Position numbers and translations under genes: made by a program. A DNA stretch of 64,000 bases from Varroa destructor. Its lineage: Eukaryota > Arthropoda > Arachnida > Mesostigmata > Varroidae. Below are positions 24,101-36,599 of this stretch, in pieces. The number at the start of each line of letters is the position of its first letter. The stretch's first letter is position 1. The stretch lies in contig NW_019211457.1 of NCBI RefSeq assembly GCF_002443255.2, positions 31,859,309 through 31,923,308 on the forward strand, in the 5' to 3' direction. The notes beneath the pieces are model-generated. The model was not told the origin of the DNA. It did not search any database and was given only the letters and a program-made list of their open reading frames with translations.

Positions 24101-27100
24101 AAAAATGTCTAAGCATAGTCTGCAGTGTACATTGACATTTGTTTGTGCATAGCTGTGCAGAGAACTCTGATTAGTATGTTCGGTACTGTGCATTTTAATA
24201 TTCCTAGTTTTGGCACACCACAAAACATACTCGTACACATTGCTTAATGGGGTACCATGTATTACAAGCAAGCAAGTAATCTCAATATTTGTCCACCATG
24301 GGTATGCCCTATCCTAGGCATTAGGACAAATCTTTGAGATAAGCTACTACTACTACTGTTACTGAATAGTAGAGGTTATAACCATCAAAACGTGACATCA
24401 CATCACGTCATACCACATACTGTATACAACGAGTGGTGACACACTGTGGTGAAGTGCTGCTACTGCTTCTTCTAGTTGACCTTGTTGACAAGCCATTGGG
24501 CAACTGAAAGCTGAGGGTATTTGAATCTTCGCAGGCTGAACGAGACGAGCCTTGCGACGGCCGTTAGAACGGTGCTGCTGAGGGCAGTTGCGGCATGTGT
24601 AGTCGGCAATGATAGGCTGTCGAGCTGCTGGGCCGTAAGGCCGTCATGCAGATCTGCTATAGGTCGAATGGTAGTGGGTCCACAAGCGCGGCTAAGCTCA
24701 AAGCACAAAGAGCAAGGGCAAAACGACGAACATTGTTTGTGTGGCTTGCTCCGGTCTTGCCCTGCGTAGATCTGTCTCGCCTTGGGCCTTGCTTGCCTGT
24801 TGGGCCCCGAAAACCACGCCATCTACGCCCCGAGCGACACGATAAGACGAGAAAGTGCCACATATATTTGTAGCGATAGCCGCCTTTAGCCTCTGTAGCA
24901 GAAGCAACGCCAGCAAAACCCCACAGCACTCTGGTAGCTGCTGCTATTGCTGGTATCCGTTACTCCTACACAGTATTACGCTGCCGTGGAGGCGGATGGC
25001 GGCAGCACCAGAACCCTCGCTTATGGTCAATGACGCCATCGCTGCCAGCAGATCCTTCGCTACTCTCGTTTTGCGCCCCCTTTCAAGTCTGTTTCTGCCT
25101 TTACTTAGCCTAAGAGGGCCTGCCTGCTGGCCAGGATGGTCATAACAAGTAGTAGCGCAGGAGACGAAGCGAGTAGGCGAAAAGTATTTTTTATGACGAG
25201 ACATTTATCTGCGTCCACTCTTCTGGCGACATCGGCAAAAGGATAGGGTAAACGACGTCGGCAACCGCTGGCAATCCCCAACTCTAAAAGAAGAAACAGG
25301 AAACAGAGAGAGGAGAAAGACCGGTCAAACGCAAAAGAACGGCAAGCGACCGAGGCACTATTGGGACCAGCCAGCCGGTAAGACACCCAAGTATGCCATC
25401 GCGAATAACATTCGCCCATATGAAAGGAGGACTCGTCACTGCTGTCAATGGATGGGTTAATGGCAATTCCATATGTTGCCATATTTTGTGCCCTTAGTAA
25501 CTTTTTGGTTGACACTTCGTTCGCAAACGACACTCAGTTTAGACACTGTTTGCCTGTTCGAGTAGGATCCCCGCCTGCTATTTCTCATCTTAACGTTACT
25601 GTCTCTCTATCCGCATTGGCTCTGATTGCGCAAGTTCTATATACTGAACGTTTTCGCATCCCCCAATAAATCTCCTTCGAGATAATTAAAAAGCCGCGAT
25701 ATTACGAAACGAGCCGTCCAGATCCTTTTTAGCTCTTGTAGCAGGTCTAAAACAACCACCATTTTAATATTGGAATGGCGATACGGCCAGTGTCCAATGT
25801 CGTATTCTAACCTGAGTGTGTATCTCTGTCTGAAGGAAACCGAGGCGACCCGTGTCACTGAAGTGTCCGGCGCATGTGGCCTCCGGTGACTGTGCGGATA
25901 GTATGTGACAGCAACTCTTAGGCTTCGTCCGACTGGACGGTAAAAGTAACGTGTCACAGGCCATGCTGCTGGCGATCATCCTTTGTTCCTTTCACTAAAG
26001 AGCCGGCAGTCTCCAGTGTCACTTCTCTCGTTTTTGTCCCGAGCAAAGGACTGGGTTTTTCTAGAATATGAGGGGGTAAGCTTTACTTTGTGTGTCTGCT
26101 TTTAGAACGGCAACGACAAAGGGAAGAGAGGTCCCCTGAAAAACGAGCGCTTGGAGCACGGTGACGCGGTAGACGGACGCTCCGGGGTGTCGTAATAGAA
26201 TGTAGCCTTTAGAAGAGGTCCCGGTGAGGCCATCACTTAATTAGAGTGCCGATTGAGAGTCAGCAGCAGAGAGGCAGCCACTTCCCAAAGCGACCTTTTC
26301 GTCACAAGGCCGCCGCGGTTATAGCAGAAAAACGGCTGTTTTTCACCGGCCCCTCGTCCCCATCTGCTTCAGCGCCGTGCAGTTAGATCCCCAATGAGCC
26401 GATAACTCCCGAAGTCAGCTGCGGCAAAGCTTTCCTAGACTGATAATCCTTATCCCCGTTTCCTCCAGCTTTGCCATTGATTCCTTTATCGTTCTGGGTA
26501 AAGGTGTGGAGGGTTGGGATTCGGGAATAGAGGGAGCATCCCAGACTCCTGCTGATCGCTAGCTGGAAAATAGAAATTGTGTTTGTCGTCACGATACTAC
26601 AGCGTTGTGACTTCGATCGGCTGTAGGCTACTGGAAATAGTCTACCATACATACGTCTCTAACTATATTTTTAAAATTGTCACAATAGTTAACATTAGCA
26701 GCTGTTTTCATACATAAAAAGAAAAGTCTTTTCTAACAGTCATATCAGTCAACAATCAATTAAAAGATAGTCGCTTTAGAAAATAGGAACTTAACCGGCG
26801 TATTAATTATCACAATCGGCAGTCGTCTTTTTTCGTTAGTTCTTATACTAGCTTGAATTTGTAGCTCACCAGAACAGCGCTCCCGTTCTCGAAGTATAGC
26901 GTGAATTGCTCATGGTGTCAAAAAGAAAAACCGCTAATGAACGCACCAATATGAATGTAAATGTTCCGGTTAAAACAGTAATATATTCGACGCTAATTAA
27001 ATTGAAATACGGCTATGCAGACTGTTCCCGGCCAAATTCATTCTATTGGCCAGATCAATGTGTTTTGCAACTAAAACTGTTGGATTAATCTTAAATCTGC

Positions 27101-27559
27101 AATTGTTCCGCTCAAGGCAGTTACTCTTAATAGACAAACACCCTTAACAGCAACGCGTCAATGAACTAGGTATGTGCCAACAATGAAGAGGTTCAGTTAG
27201 TTAGTCTTTTGCTTCGCAAAAATCTAACGTTGTTATGTTTGTGCGAGAGAAGTACCTTTATGTGCTTGTTTTAGGCAGGATCAAAATTCTAAATTACGCA
27301 TTACGAACAAACTTACGTAACAAGAAAATCTCACCCTGTACGAGATTAGATTTTACGAAATTCAGGGGGTTACGTCCTCTCAGAACTGTAACGAACGTCA
27401 CAGAGCAGCATCTAACGAAGGAGCAAATGTAATCACCGTTTCATGTAAAAGTCTATGTGTGTGTGAACGTCGAGCGGAGCGTGAGTCTCCGATTGAGTCT
27501 ATTGATCTGATGGAAACGAACAAGAATATCATATTTAACCAACGAATTCGTAAACAAAC
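18128..27559 (-). other. Dscam intron splitting FN6 (longest, 9.4 kb)
   Basis: Phase-0 intron within FN6. Many short overlapping open frames on both strands, none with recognisable similarity. The clearest element is the inverted repeat at 21491-21527. I see no nested gene that I can support. Confidence 0.6.
21491..21527. other. 16-bp inverted repeat with 5-base loop
   Basis: Left arm AATCCTGCTAGTAACT (21491-21506), loop ATTTC, right arm AGTTATTAGCAGGATT (21512-21527). Fifteen of sixteen positions pair as Watson-Crick and the remaining one is G.T in one RNA sense. It would form a strong hairpin in RNA or a cruciform in DNA. It is too short for a typical miRNA precursor. Confidence 0.75.
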
Positions 27560-27735
27560 CTGTTTTTCCTTGAGAAGATCGCTCGACAACAAAAGCCAGT
27601 CTCGATGCTGGGCGAGTTTGTATTGAACGACAAAGTGGCGGATCGGACAGCCCCCATCACCCCACGTCGCTATGTTCAACGTGGCCGTCGTCTGGTTGCT
27701 CGAGATGAATGCGTCGCTGAGCGGCGCAATAGGAG
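27560..27735 (-). CDS. Dscam: Dscam exon: first half of FN6
   Basis: A 176-base exon after an 8.6 kb intron. The acceptor has a clear pyrimidine tract (CCTTGCTTTCAG); the donor is GTTTGT, a non-optimal site. Phase 1 to phase 0. It encodes PIAPLSDAFISSNQTTATLN, IATWGDGGCPIRHFVVQYK and RDWLLLSSDLLKEKQ. The W.DGGCP...FVVEYK motif is the hallmark of the last FN3 domain (FN6) of Dscam. The segment SNQTT contains an N-glycosylation sequon (N-Q-T), the only clear one I saw in the extracellular exons. Confidence 0.93.
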
Positions 27736-30700
27736 CTGAAAGCAAGGACAATACAAAGTAATTTAGAAGAAACCATTTTACTGCGAGTAATATTATTTAT
27801 TATACAGCTCTTATATATGTACGTATTATGAATGCAAGCTATCGTCGATGGAGCTCTGGCTTATTACAGTTAAATAGTGGTCATTATTTAAATTAATAAC
27901 GAACACATAAAGCGATCTGCTGGCTACTATGTGAGCAGTGTCTTGAAATCTCTACATGTCTTAAAAGTAAAAAATTTAGACAATTGAAGAACTGAACGCC
28001 GCGCACACATGCAGCCTTCTACAGTACATCTTCGTACTACATCCATCTTCACCATTTCCTTTCGTGTGATCTCTACATACACTTCGCCACGAAACCTTCA
28101 AACCGCCTTTAAGTCGTTGTTACTTTTCCGCTCGTTAAATGAAGGAAGATAAAAGAACAACTTCGGCCAACTATAATGGGACCAAAAGACGCACATGGGC
28201 ACCGTTGACAAGCACCAATCAGGCCCACTATTCGCCAGCAATAGCAGTACTAGAGCCTTGATGAAAAAGTTGACATCGCAAATCGCTCTACTTTTATCCA
28301 TCTGTCATTTTTTCTGGTTCCGCCGTACCACCCTTACCGTGGCTCCTTCCCCGCACCTCCATCGTTTACCATCCTCTTCTTTTGTTCTATGCTAGTTGTA
28401 CTTTTACTACGAGTACTATTACCACTATTAGTTACATCTTCTGCCTTTCTGTCTTGCTCCTCCTGTTGCTATACCCATTTTTGCCACCAACGGGCAGAAG
28501 GACTTTCGAACAACTTTGCCGCAACGCATGCAGAAACGCCTACAACAATAACACTTAGAACAACGATAACAAAAACCTCACAACGCCTCCTGGCTTCACC
28601 ATCCTTTTCTCCCACTCTAGGTTGTCCTCGTTTTGCTCTTAGGGTAGGCCTCCTCATAGCTACCCATTTCTGAGCATTCTCTTCCTTTAGGCCGAATATT
28701 CAGAAGCTGCGTTTTTGTGTTTCCCCCAATCTGCTATCTGTTGTCTACGCTGTTCTTCCATAACGCCTAAAGGAATTAGTGTTTTCCAGAGAATCAGCAC
28801 TGAATTGCTGTTTCTAATACGTCGCCACCTCCTAAAATATTCCGTGAGCACACCGGTGCTCCCGCCAACAAAGGGATTAAATAGATTCACCCATGCTACC
28901 AGTCCGTCCCCTGTATGTAAGGTCTATTTCCAGTATCAAAAACGGCATTCTTCCTTCTCTTTCAATGCAAAAGAAGGTGCAAGGGCGAAAAAGCGGCAAA
29001 GAAGGATTGAGCAGCTAAAGGCTATACGACAAGAAATGGCGGATGTCATGACGTTGGCAATGTGGAAACAACGAAGACGCATCCTCGAGAAAAATTTCTG
29101 GTTAGACAGAAAGATAGATATCCACCATGATCGAACTCTGTTATGGGGAAAAGTTAGTGGCTTGACTATATGTAGAAAGTGCCATTGTAACTGACAGACG
29201 TGTGAAGTAGCGACTGTATGGAGGAGAATCAATGAAAAGCTATGAACTGCTGTGCGTTGCAAAGAGTGAGTGCTCTATACACTTCTTGTACCATGCTAGT
29301 CGCAACAAGAAAAAACTGGGTGAAAGCTTGGCTTATTATCATATCCTGTGACTCAACGTGCTGAGCTGAAAATGTAGGACACGATATGTGCAGCCGTTTC
29401 TATTCGATATCGTCGTGTCAAAGCCTAAAATGCGGTTTAAACCTCCCGAGAGTACGGCAGGAGGTACGGCCTTCGAAGAGGTCTATAAGGGTTTAAAAGC
29501 TACCGCTCGTTTGAGAAAAAGCAAGCAGATCTGTTCATGTCACGGAGGTCGATCATGGGCGAGCCTCTCCTCGATTTGTTATTCATATTTTGGTTGATTT
29601 TTCAACAATGAAGACACCTTTAAAAACTCCGAACGCTCCCTTCAATTTGGGACTGAATGATGCTTGAAGACTAGACTCCATGTACGGGAAGGGAAATGTG
29701 GGGTAGAAGATGGCTCGCTTTCTCCTATACTACGAAAATATTCCCACTACCTCCGGCGTTGTCGGAGGAAATAGCAGTCTTTATAAACCCCACAGCGCTT
29801 TGTAAAACGTGCGACAATGCTTGCAAAACGAGTCGTAACTTTAGGGACTATAGGCCATTCCAATAGGGTCGAAGAAGTTCACCCGTTTGTTTACCCGTAT
29901 TGTCTACTGTACAGAAATAGCATTTTTTGTCTCTCGGACCGACGTAAGAGTGGGCCCGAATGGGTCTTTAGGCTCCAATACAAACATCTGTAACGCCCAA
30001 CGATTTAGACTGTTGGGATGAAGCATATATAGAGATACTAATATATACATATATGAAGCATATACAGGACCGGTCTGAAAGACAGATATTATTAACAGAC
30101 AGTTTGAGCAGCGTGGCTCGAATCACCCCTTCCGCTTACTCTTCATGACGATCTTTCAGGAGAAGTTAGGCAAGGCAGCGCCGGCGGAAATAACACAAGT
30201 AGCAACACCAGTACCACTAGCCATACCAGACCCTTGAAGCGCATGGGATGCGAGAGACATTAAGACGGTAGCCATCTAGTTTCACCCGGTCCGCGCTTGC
30301 CTTGCGATTGGAGCGACAACAGTGACAGCCCGCTCGAGGGCCACCGTGAGCCTATTGGCCGGCAACGCCTTCTGTGCAATCAGACGCCTGCGCGTCGAGC
30401 CGGAAGTTACAATGAGGGGAAATGTGGATCCAGCAAACTGGACCGATTGGCTACAATCATGTGCACATAAGTCTATTTCTCAGAACAGTAGTCGATGGTA
30501 AGCTTAGCGTAAAGTGGCAAACAAGTTCTTTGACAGACACGCGCATATGTACAGCAATGGCAAAAGACATAAAGGAAGAAAACGGCTATTATCATCGTTT
30601 TCATGTAAATATTTATAATTTAGTATAGGATTGACTTGTCGAAAGTAGGAATAAATCAAGTTTCTTTAAGCTTATCAAAATGTTTTCTTGTGGAGGAAAG

Positions 30701-33700
30701 CTTCTAAAATATGGATGCGCATGTTGCGTTTTTTGAAGAACCTTATATTTCAAACAGACATAAAATCTGTTCGCTTTTTAGTGATAGCATTTAAACCGAT
30801 ACGAAGACAGTTGTGCAAACACACAAGCCTCTAACAAAAATAAAGCACTCGCGTACCATGTGTACATGTTCAAAACAGAGCTTTTGACGGAAATCAGGTC
30901 TGCGTTCTCTTGAACTGTTTCATGTTTCGCGTTTGTTTTGATCTCACTCGATATTCTCTTTACGAAATCATTCGTCTAACTAGCAACACATTATCGCACG
31001 GTGTTCAAACTACATTAGCTGTAAAGCTAAGCACACGTAAGAACATCTAGACACGAGCCACGTATGTGAGGAAGGGGTCTCAGTCCATTTCGACGTCCAA
31101 TGCAAATGACCACCTTGCTTCCTTACTCCCACGGATTCGTCAGTAAAGATCAGCCTAAGGAAGCAGTGCAGTCAGACTAATCGAGCTTACCTACGCGCAT
31201 ATGTGCTAATAGTTTTTGCGCTACATCAGTCGTTGAGGCGTCTCTTCAGCTGTCCCAGAGGTACGGGGACATCCCCGTTCCCATTAAGGGTGTTATATAT
31301 ATTTTTACAGCGGAATTAGTGAGATGTCATCTGCTTTCCCTGTAGCCGAGCAGAAAGAAGGTACTGAATCGCCTCAACAAGGGGGACTTTTTTTTATCAC
31401 AGATCGTTCCTGCACAAGACACCCACTGTACGTTTTCTACTTCTCAAATGCTGGTTTAGAACGAAACGCAACGCTGTGCATGCATCCTGTCATTACCGTA
31501 TCTTGTACTGCAAAGTATTAGTAACGTCTTGATGCTTAATTAGCCAGAAGCAATAGTAACACGTAAACGCAATACTATTGCCATCATGCACATTTAATAT
31601 AAGGATCTGTAAGGTGGTTCGAAATCAAGCGTAAACCGCGCTTGAGGCTAGCCGTCTGAAGTTATGCCTCTTAAAAGTACCAAGCGTAGAAATCTGAAAC
31701 ACTTATTTAGCTATTGTAATAGAAGTCACTGGTGTCCATCGCCAGATAGGTACAATAATTCAAGAAGAGATTTTTCGATTTGAGCTTCAGTAAATCTATT
31801 GTCGAAGGCCGAATTTTGCGATACAGCTGTTTTGATCTGCTCTCTACACGGGAAGTCATGACATTGCCTTCAAACACGACCAAAGGTAAAAGAAACGAAA
31901 AAGCGGCAACAAAACGCAGGCAGTCAATGAGTGTTTACGATGACGGCAAAAACTTCGTCCAAATAGCGAGTGGTACTTTTCAGAACCCTTCGAGTTCCGA
32001 GAACGGAAATACGTCTTCGATTTTAAAGTCAGAAACAAAAGAAATGCATCTAAGGGTTGAAAGTGGACGCAGCTAAGTCGATATGAGTCTGTAACGCTAC
32101 GAACATATTTGTCGTATGTTTATTTTTTTTCTCTACTTTATTATCGATTTCTAACCCATTAGACTTCCTTGTCTAGCCATTGACTCTGCTCTCGCCTGCC
32201 GAATTATGGTATCTATCGGTTTGTCTCCATGTATTTGTGCTTCTGCTAAAATTGTAGCTGTTTTAACTAGTGAAGGCTCGGACTTTATGCCCAACTAGAA
32301 TAATGGTTGTTTTTTTATTCTATATTAGTTCTCCAAGTCTCTATTGGTTAAGAGATACCCCGCGGCTTTGCCTCGAAAGTCCACTCTCAGTCAACAGAAA
32401 TACTGTACGTCGACTCTTCTGGTGTAACAAACGTGTAAAACTATAAACCCCACGCTATTCGCAGATAGTCGGGATTCCGAATAGTGCAGAGTTATAGACG
32501 CCAGACGTCAAACAACTATCCAACTATAATAGCATCGTACTGGACCGTCGTTTTCAACGAAATATTGCGCCATGCACTACTAAGACCAGGGTGAATTTTA
32601 TCTGCATAGTAGTCGACAGGTTTCTTTCTGAAAACTGCTGTATTTCAACTGCTGAGGGTGTGTTTCCACAACTCTGTGTGTGTGTGTCTCCATTAGAAAG
32701 CCCTAGACACGGAGCCTTGATGTTCTTTAAAAACGAAAATTCAACAAATCGAAAAACGGCTGAGACACGTACTATTGCGCCTTTACTGGGTTGAGAAGAC
32801 AAGCCATTGATTTTTTTGGTACATTTGTCTAGGAAATATACCAAATGGTATATCTTCCCCATAAATATACTCCTTGGTTATTGAATGTGTCGTTGAAATG
32901 CTACTTTGTTTTGGTGTGTAGCAATAACATAGCAAGTCTACCTCTTCCAAAAATTTGCCAAGTTCTCTTAGCTTTGCATCCTTTTGGCTAAATCTCTAAA
33001 TCGCCTCAAAACCAAGTCCCAGTTTCACAATTATATATTCTATATAGGGAAAACTTTGTTTAATTTTAGATAAATTATATAGTGAAGTATATTTTCCTGG
33101 ACACGTCTATTTCATTTGTAATCCGTCGAAGAGAATTGTCCTTGGAAAAACGTCTAATTTACTTTTAGTGTGCTTATATAAAAAGATTGTTGTAAAACGT
33201 TGTCATAAAATATGTTAAATTTTCTATTGACAAATAACATTGCATACTGAAAACCCCAAAATACACTGAATGACGCTCGAATATATCTTCAGCTCTGTTT
33301 CATTTGTATGTACCGATAGTTGTACCGGCACCATACATATAAACACGTGTCGTAACATCGAATCTTGCAAAACAATCTCAGCTACTCTACTTCAAATTGT
33401 CTTATATAATTGTATTTACAACAAGTAAGGCCGCACACGGGAAAGTAAAAAGCAAGGCCAAAATTACTGTAGCTTAATTGGTGAACATTTATAGCATTCG
33501 TCGTTTTCAGCAATTCTGTTTCCCGGAATCTTTATGTTGGACGCAAACCATATATAGACAAGAAGTCCTGCATAACCAGTGCCATACAGCGCATTTTCCC
33601 GCGTAAACCGATTCCCTCTTCTCTCTCTACTCAGTACCTCTTGTGATATTCCCTAAGACCGGCATGGGTTCCTGAACTTACTCGACTTCCAGGCCTGCTC

Positions 33701-35161
33701 ACCGCTCGTTTCTCAGTCTCATCTGATTCGTTGTGTTGCCCGTCGCCTGCTATCATCTTCGAGAAGAGCTATGGCGGAAGCGACAGCAAATACATATGAG
33801 ATATGGAATAGAAACAGCAAGTAATCACAGAAGAGAGCGCAAACGTCGCTTGTCAAGGGTGACGCCGTGAGTAAGAGAGAAAACGTTAGCGGCAGTAGCT
33901 GCAGCGGCAAGCAGCAGTTACATTGGGAATTCCTACTCGTTTGCCCTTTCTCGCGTTTTTGCCTCTGGCTCCTCTTCCTTCTTCCCTATCGCGGTTACCG
34001 CTGCCGTCGTCCTTACAGCGGACAACGCCTCACAACCGTTGCCGCTCCCGTCGCACCCTGAATGATTAAGGAGCTACGGTTAGTCCCCGCTGCGTAAATT
34101 CTCCTCGTGTGCCATAGACTTTCATTGGCCTGACGACCCAGCCAGCCAGCTAGCTAGGCCCATAACTGTAGGCGCGCGCATAACAAGAAAGCAAAATGGA
34201 GATGTAGGCGAAGGATAGGCCGGCACGCGTAACACGGCAGCGCTGTCGAAGACGCCAATAAACTCTTCTACAGTGTCTGCTATTACTATTGCAAGTTGAA
34301 TCAGTTAGACTAACGCTCCGTCGTTCGTCGACTGTTAGATTCGTCTTTTGCTGGCTGGCTGCTGCTTCCAACCAGCAGAGAGCCAAGTTGTTCGATGATC
34401 AGGGGACCGTAAGGGGTGCACGACGAAAAGAGAGCCTCGTAAACAGCCTATTATGCTGCGATGTTATAGTTTTTATTGCCTTATACGGTTACCGCGCTGG
34501 CTGTTTCAACCGCCACCATCACCGTCACTATTGGCATCACTACTATAGTTTCGTTCTCTCCGCTTGGTCCGCTATCCAGAAGACGGCTTTCGCTCGCGTA
34601 CGCCCTTCCTTCTTTATATCGTCATAAGCAACATCCAGATCCTACGTTGCCTTTTACAGCCATTCGTTGGCATTGTCTTCTTCGACCGGCCAATGCCATG
34701 TGACTTATACGGCCGTCCCGTAGCAGTTCCTAGCTTTGCTCAGGGTTAGCATTAAATTAACATAGGTACGGTTGCTAGCTGTATCTTAGATGTCTGCCTA
34801 TGCCACAACGCGTAGTGGGTTTGTACTGTACGCGGCTTTAGTATACGGGAAGACTAGGTTCTCCCGCTCTCTCTAACCGCCTCTAATTCGGTTGCTCTGC
34901 TGGCACGGACAGCTTTTGCTGCAGCGGCCACCGCATTGTCGTTTCCATCATCCCCGTCCACCGTCTCCACGACACCACCCACGCAGCCGTTGTCCCCCTG
35001 CAGATACACGGCACTTAGCCATCCAGACAGGGAACCCCTTGAATGACATTCCGTGTCGCTCGGCATCTGCCTTCCTTTCCTGCTCATAAATAGGAGAACT
35101 CCGTTCCTCACACTGACACCGCCTTGACTGGTTCAGCTGCTCCGACCACGTAATAGCGACA

Positions 35162-35176
35162 CCCCCCCCCCCCCCC
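35162..35176. repeat. Poly-C tract (15 C)
   Basis: Fifteen consecutive C on the plus strand, about 85 bases before the trinucleotide repeat. Homopolymer length in assemblies is unreliable. Confidence 0.9.
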
Positions 35177-35260
35177 TCCAGCATTCTGAGATCTCTTCTT
35201 CACCTAGTATTTGTAGCTCTTATCCCTCTTCTGCTGAAACTTTTCCTGTTAAGTTGTACA

Positions 35261-35301
<41 letters not shown>

Positions 35302-35329
35302 TCGCCGTCGCCGTCGTCGTCGTCATCGC

Positions 35330-35362
<33 letters not shown>

Positions 35363-35363
35363 T
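35261..35363. repeat. GTC/GCC trinucleotide repeat
   Basis: About 100 bases of CGT/CGC-type triplets on the plus strand with several C-for-T variants and one ATC. It yields a polyserine run in one frame, but no coding context supports translation. It lies in the intron between FN5 and FN6. Confidence 0.95.
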
Positions 35364-36317
35364 ACTGTCGTATTCCCATTCGAGTTACCCCAGTGCTTTA
35401 GCCGCCTCTACCACTCTACCTACAGCCAGCGTTTGGCGGTTGCTTGTTCCGCAATTTCCCACATCTTTACGTCACCTAATAGCACAAGCTTAGTTTTCCT
35501 GTTTAGTGCTAGTTTGCTTTCGCTTTCGCTGGGCTCTCATGCCGTATAGGGGCACGGGGAACATGGAGAGAGCAATGGGCCGAGCTCAGTTCGGCCCAAT
35601 GGAGCTGGAGGCTAGCGTTATCAAAGTGGTATCCCTCTTCGTCTAGCTGTTATACGATTATGATGATGCTTATCCCTTTTATAGCCCTTACCACTACTAC
35701 CGTCATCACGTTACTCGTACTACCACTTATACAACTATCACTAGTATTATATGCCTTGCACTGCTCTCCTACAACCAGAGTGACTATAGATTCTGACGCT
35801 CTTGTTACTACGACTTGCGCCTACATGTCCCATTATACCGACACCCAGATATACAGTCCTTCCTCATTTAGGTATGCACTCGCTACCGACAAGATGTCTC
35901 ATCGTTGCAGGCTCATAGGTTGTACTACTGGCACCCGACCTTTCGTATGGACTGCCTCGCCGCTCCTGCCTTCATCGTCGCGTGTGCTCTGTCTTCTTTC
36001 TGTTGTCTCCGCTCTCGTTTGTGTTGGTCCTGAATCATAAGATACTTTTCCTTTTGCTGCAGGAGCAGCAGCAACTATTTGAAGCGGCAGTGGTGACGAC
36101 GCCGACAAAACACAAGTGGCAACATCGTAGCAGCAAGCAACACACAGCGTGCTTAAGTCCGGCGACGTGAATGAGAAGGCTCTATTGGCCAAGGGGCTTG
36201 AAACAAGCCGCGGTCAAAACGGAGACCTAGGCCCCCCAGTTGGGCTCTGGAACATAATAGGGGCGACAGTAGCAGCAGCATGTTGTGTTACTGATCATAC
36301 ATGTAGGGCAAACTCAC

Positions 36318-36599
36318 CTCTACCCTCCGTGGCCACCTCGATAACTGGCGAGGGCTCACCGCGTCCGATATCGTTAAACGCTGTAAGAAAAATCTGATAG
36401 GTGGTCCCGCAGAGCAGGCCCTCGACGATCTTGTTTGTCGTGAAACTGTGTAGCTGCATCTCTTTCCATTCGGCCCCTAAGTGCTTGTAATGTAGAAGGT
36501 AACCCGTCACCTTGTATTTGTTTAAATCCTGCTCCCAGCGAACGTGAATCGATGACGAGGTCGTGGCGATTATTTTCAACGGAGGGCTGGGCGGTGGAT
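36318..36599 (-). CDS. Dscam: Dscam exon: complete FN5 domain
   Basis: A 282-base symmetrical phase 1-1 exon with acceptor ACATTTTAG and consensus donor GTGAGT. It encodes one entire FN3 domain: linker DPPPSPPLKI, core tryptophan in SSSIHVRWEQ, GYLLHYKHLG, EWKEMQLHSF, then IVEGLLCGTTYQIFLTAFND with IGRGEPSP and the end VATEGR. The EGLLCGxxYQ....GFN/AFN.IG.GE sequence with its cysteine is typical of Dscam FN5, which normally follows Ig10. No Ig10 exon is visible between this exon and FN2. As a symmetrical exon it could be skipped without changing frame, but nothing here shows that it is. Confidence 0.93.

Larger units (their letters stand above)
27736..36317 (-). other. Dscam intron between FN5 and FN6
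   Basis: 8.6 kb, phase 1. Contains a GTC-type trinucleotide repeat (35261-35363) and a poly-C tract (35162-35176). Plus-strand frames such as 28715-29194 (159 codons) and 31780-32076 (98 codons) show no domain, motif or splice support and are not called. No Dscam exon is seen. Confidence 0.6.

Noticed and set aside
28715..29194. 159-codon plus-strand frame in a Dscam intron
   Set aside because: Longest frame in that intron, but with mixed composition, no recognisable motif and an overlapping open frame on the other strand.
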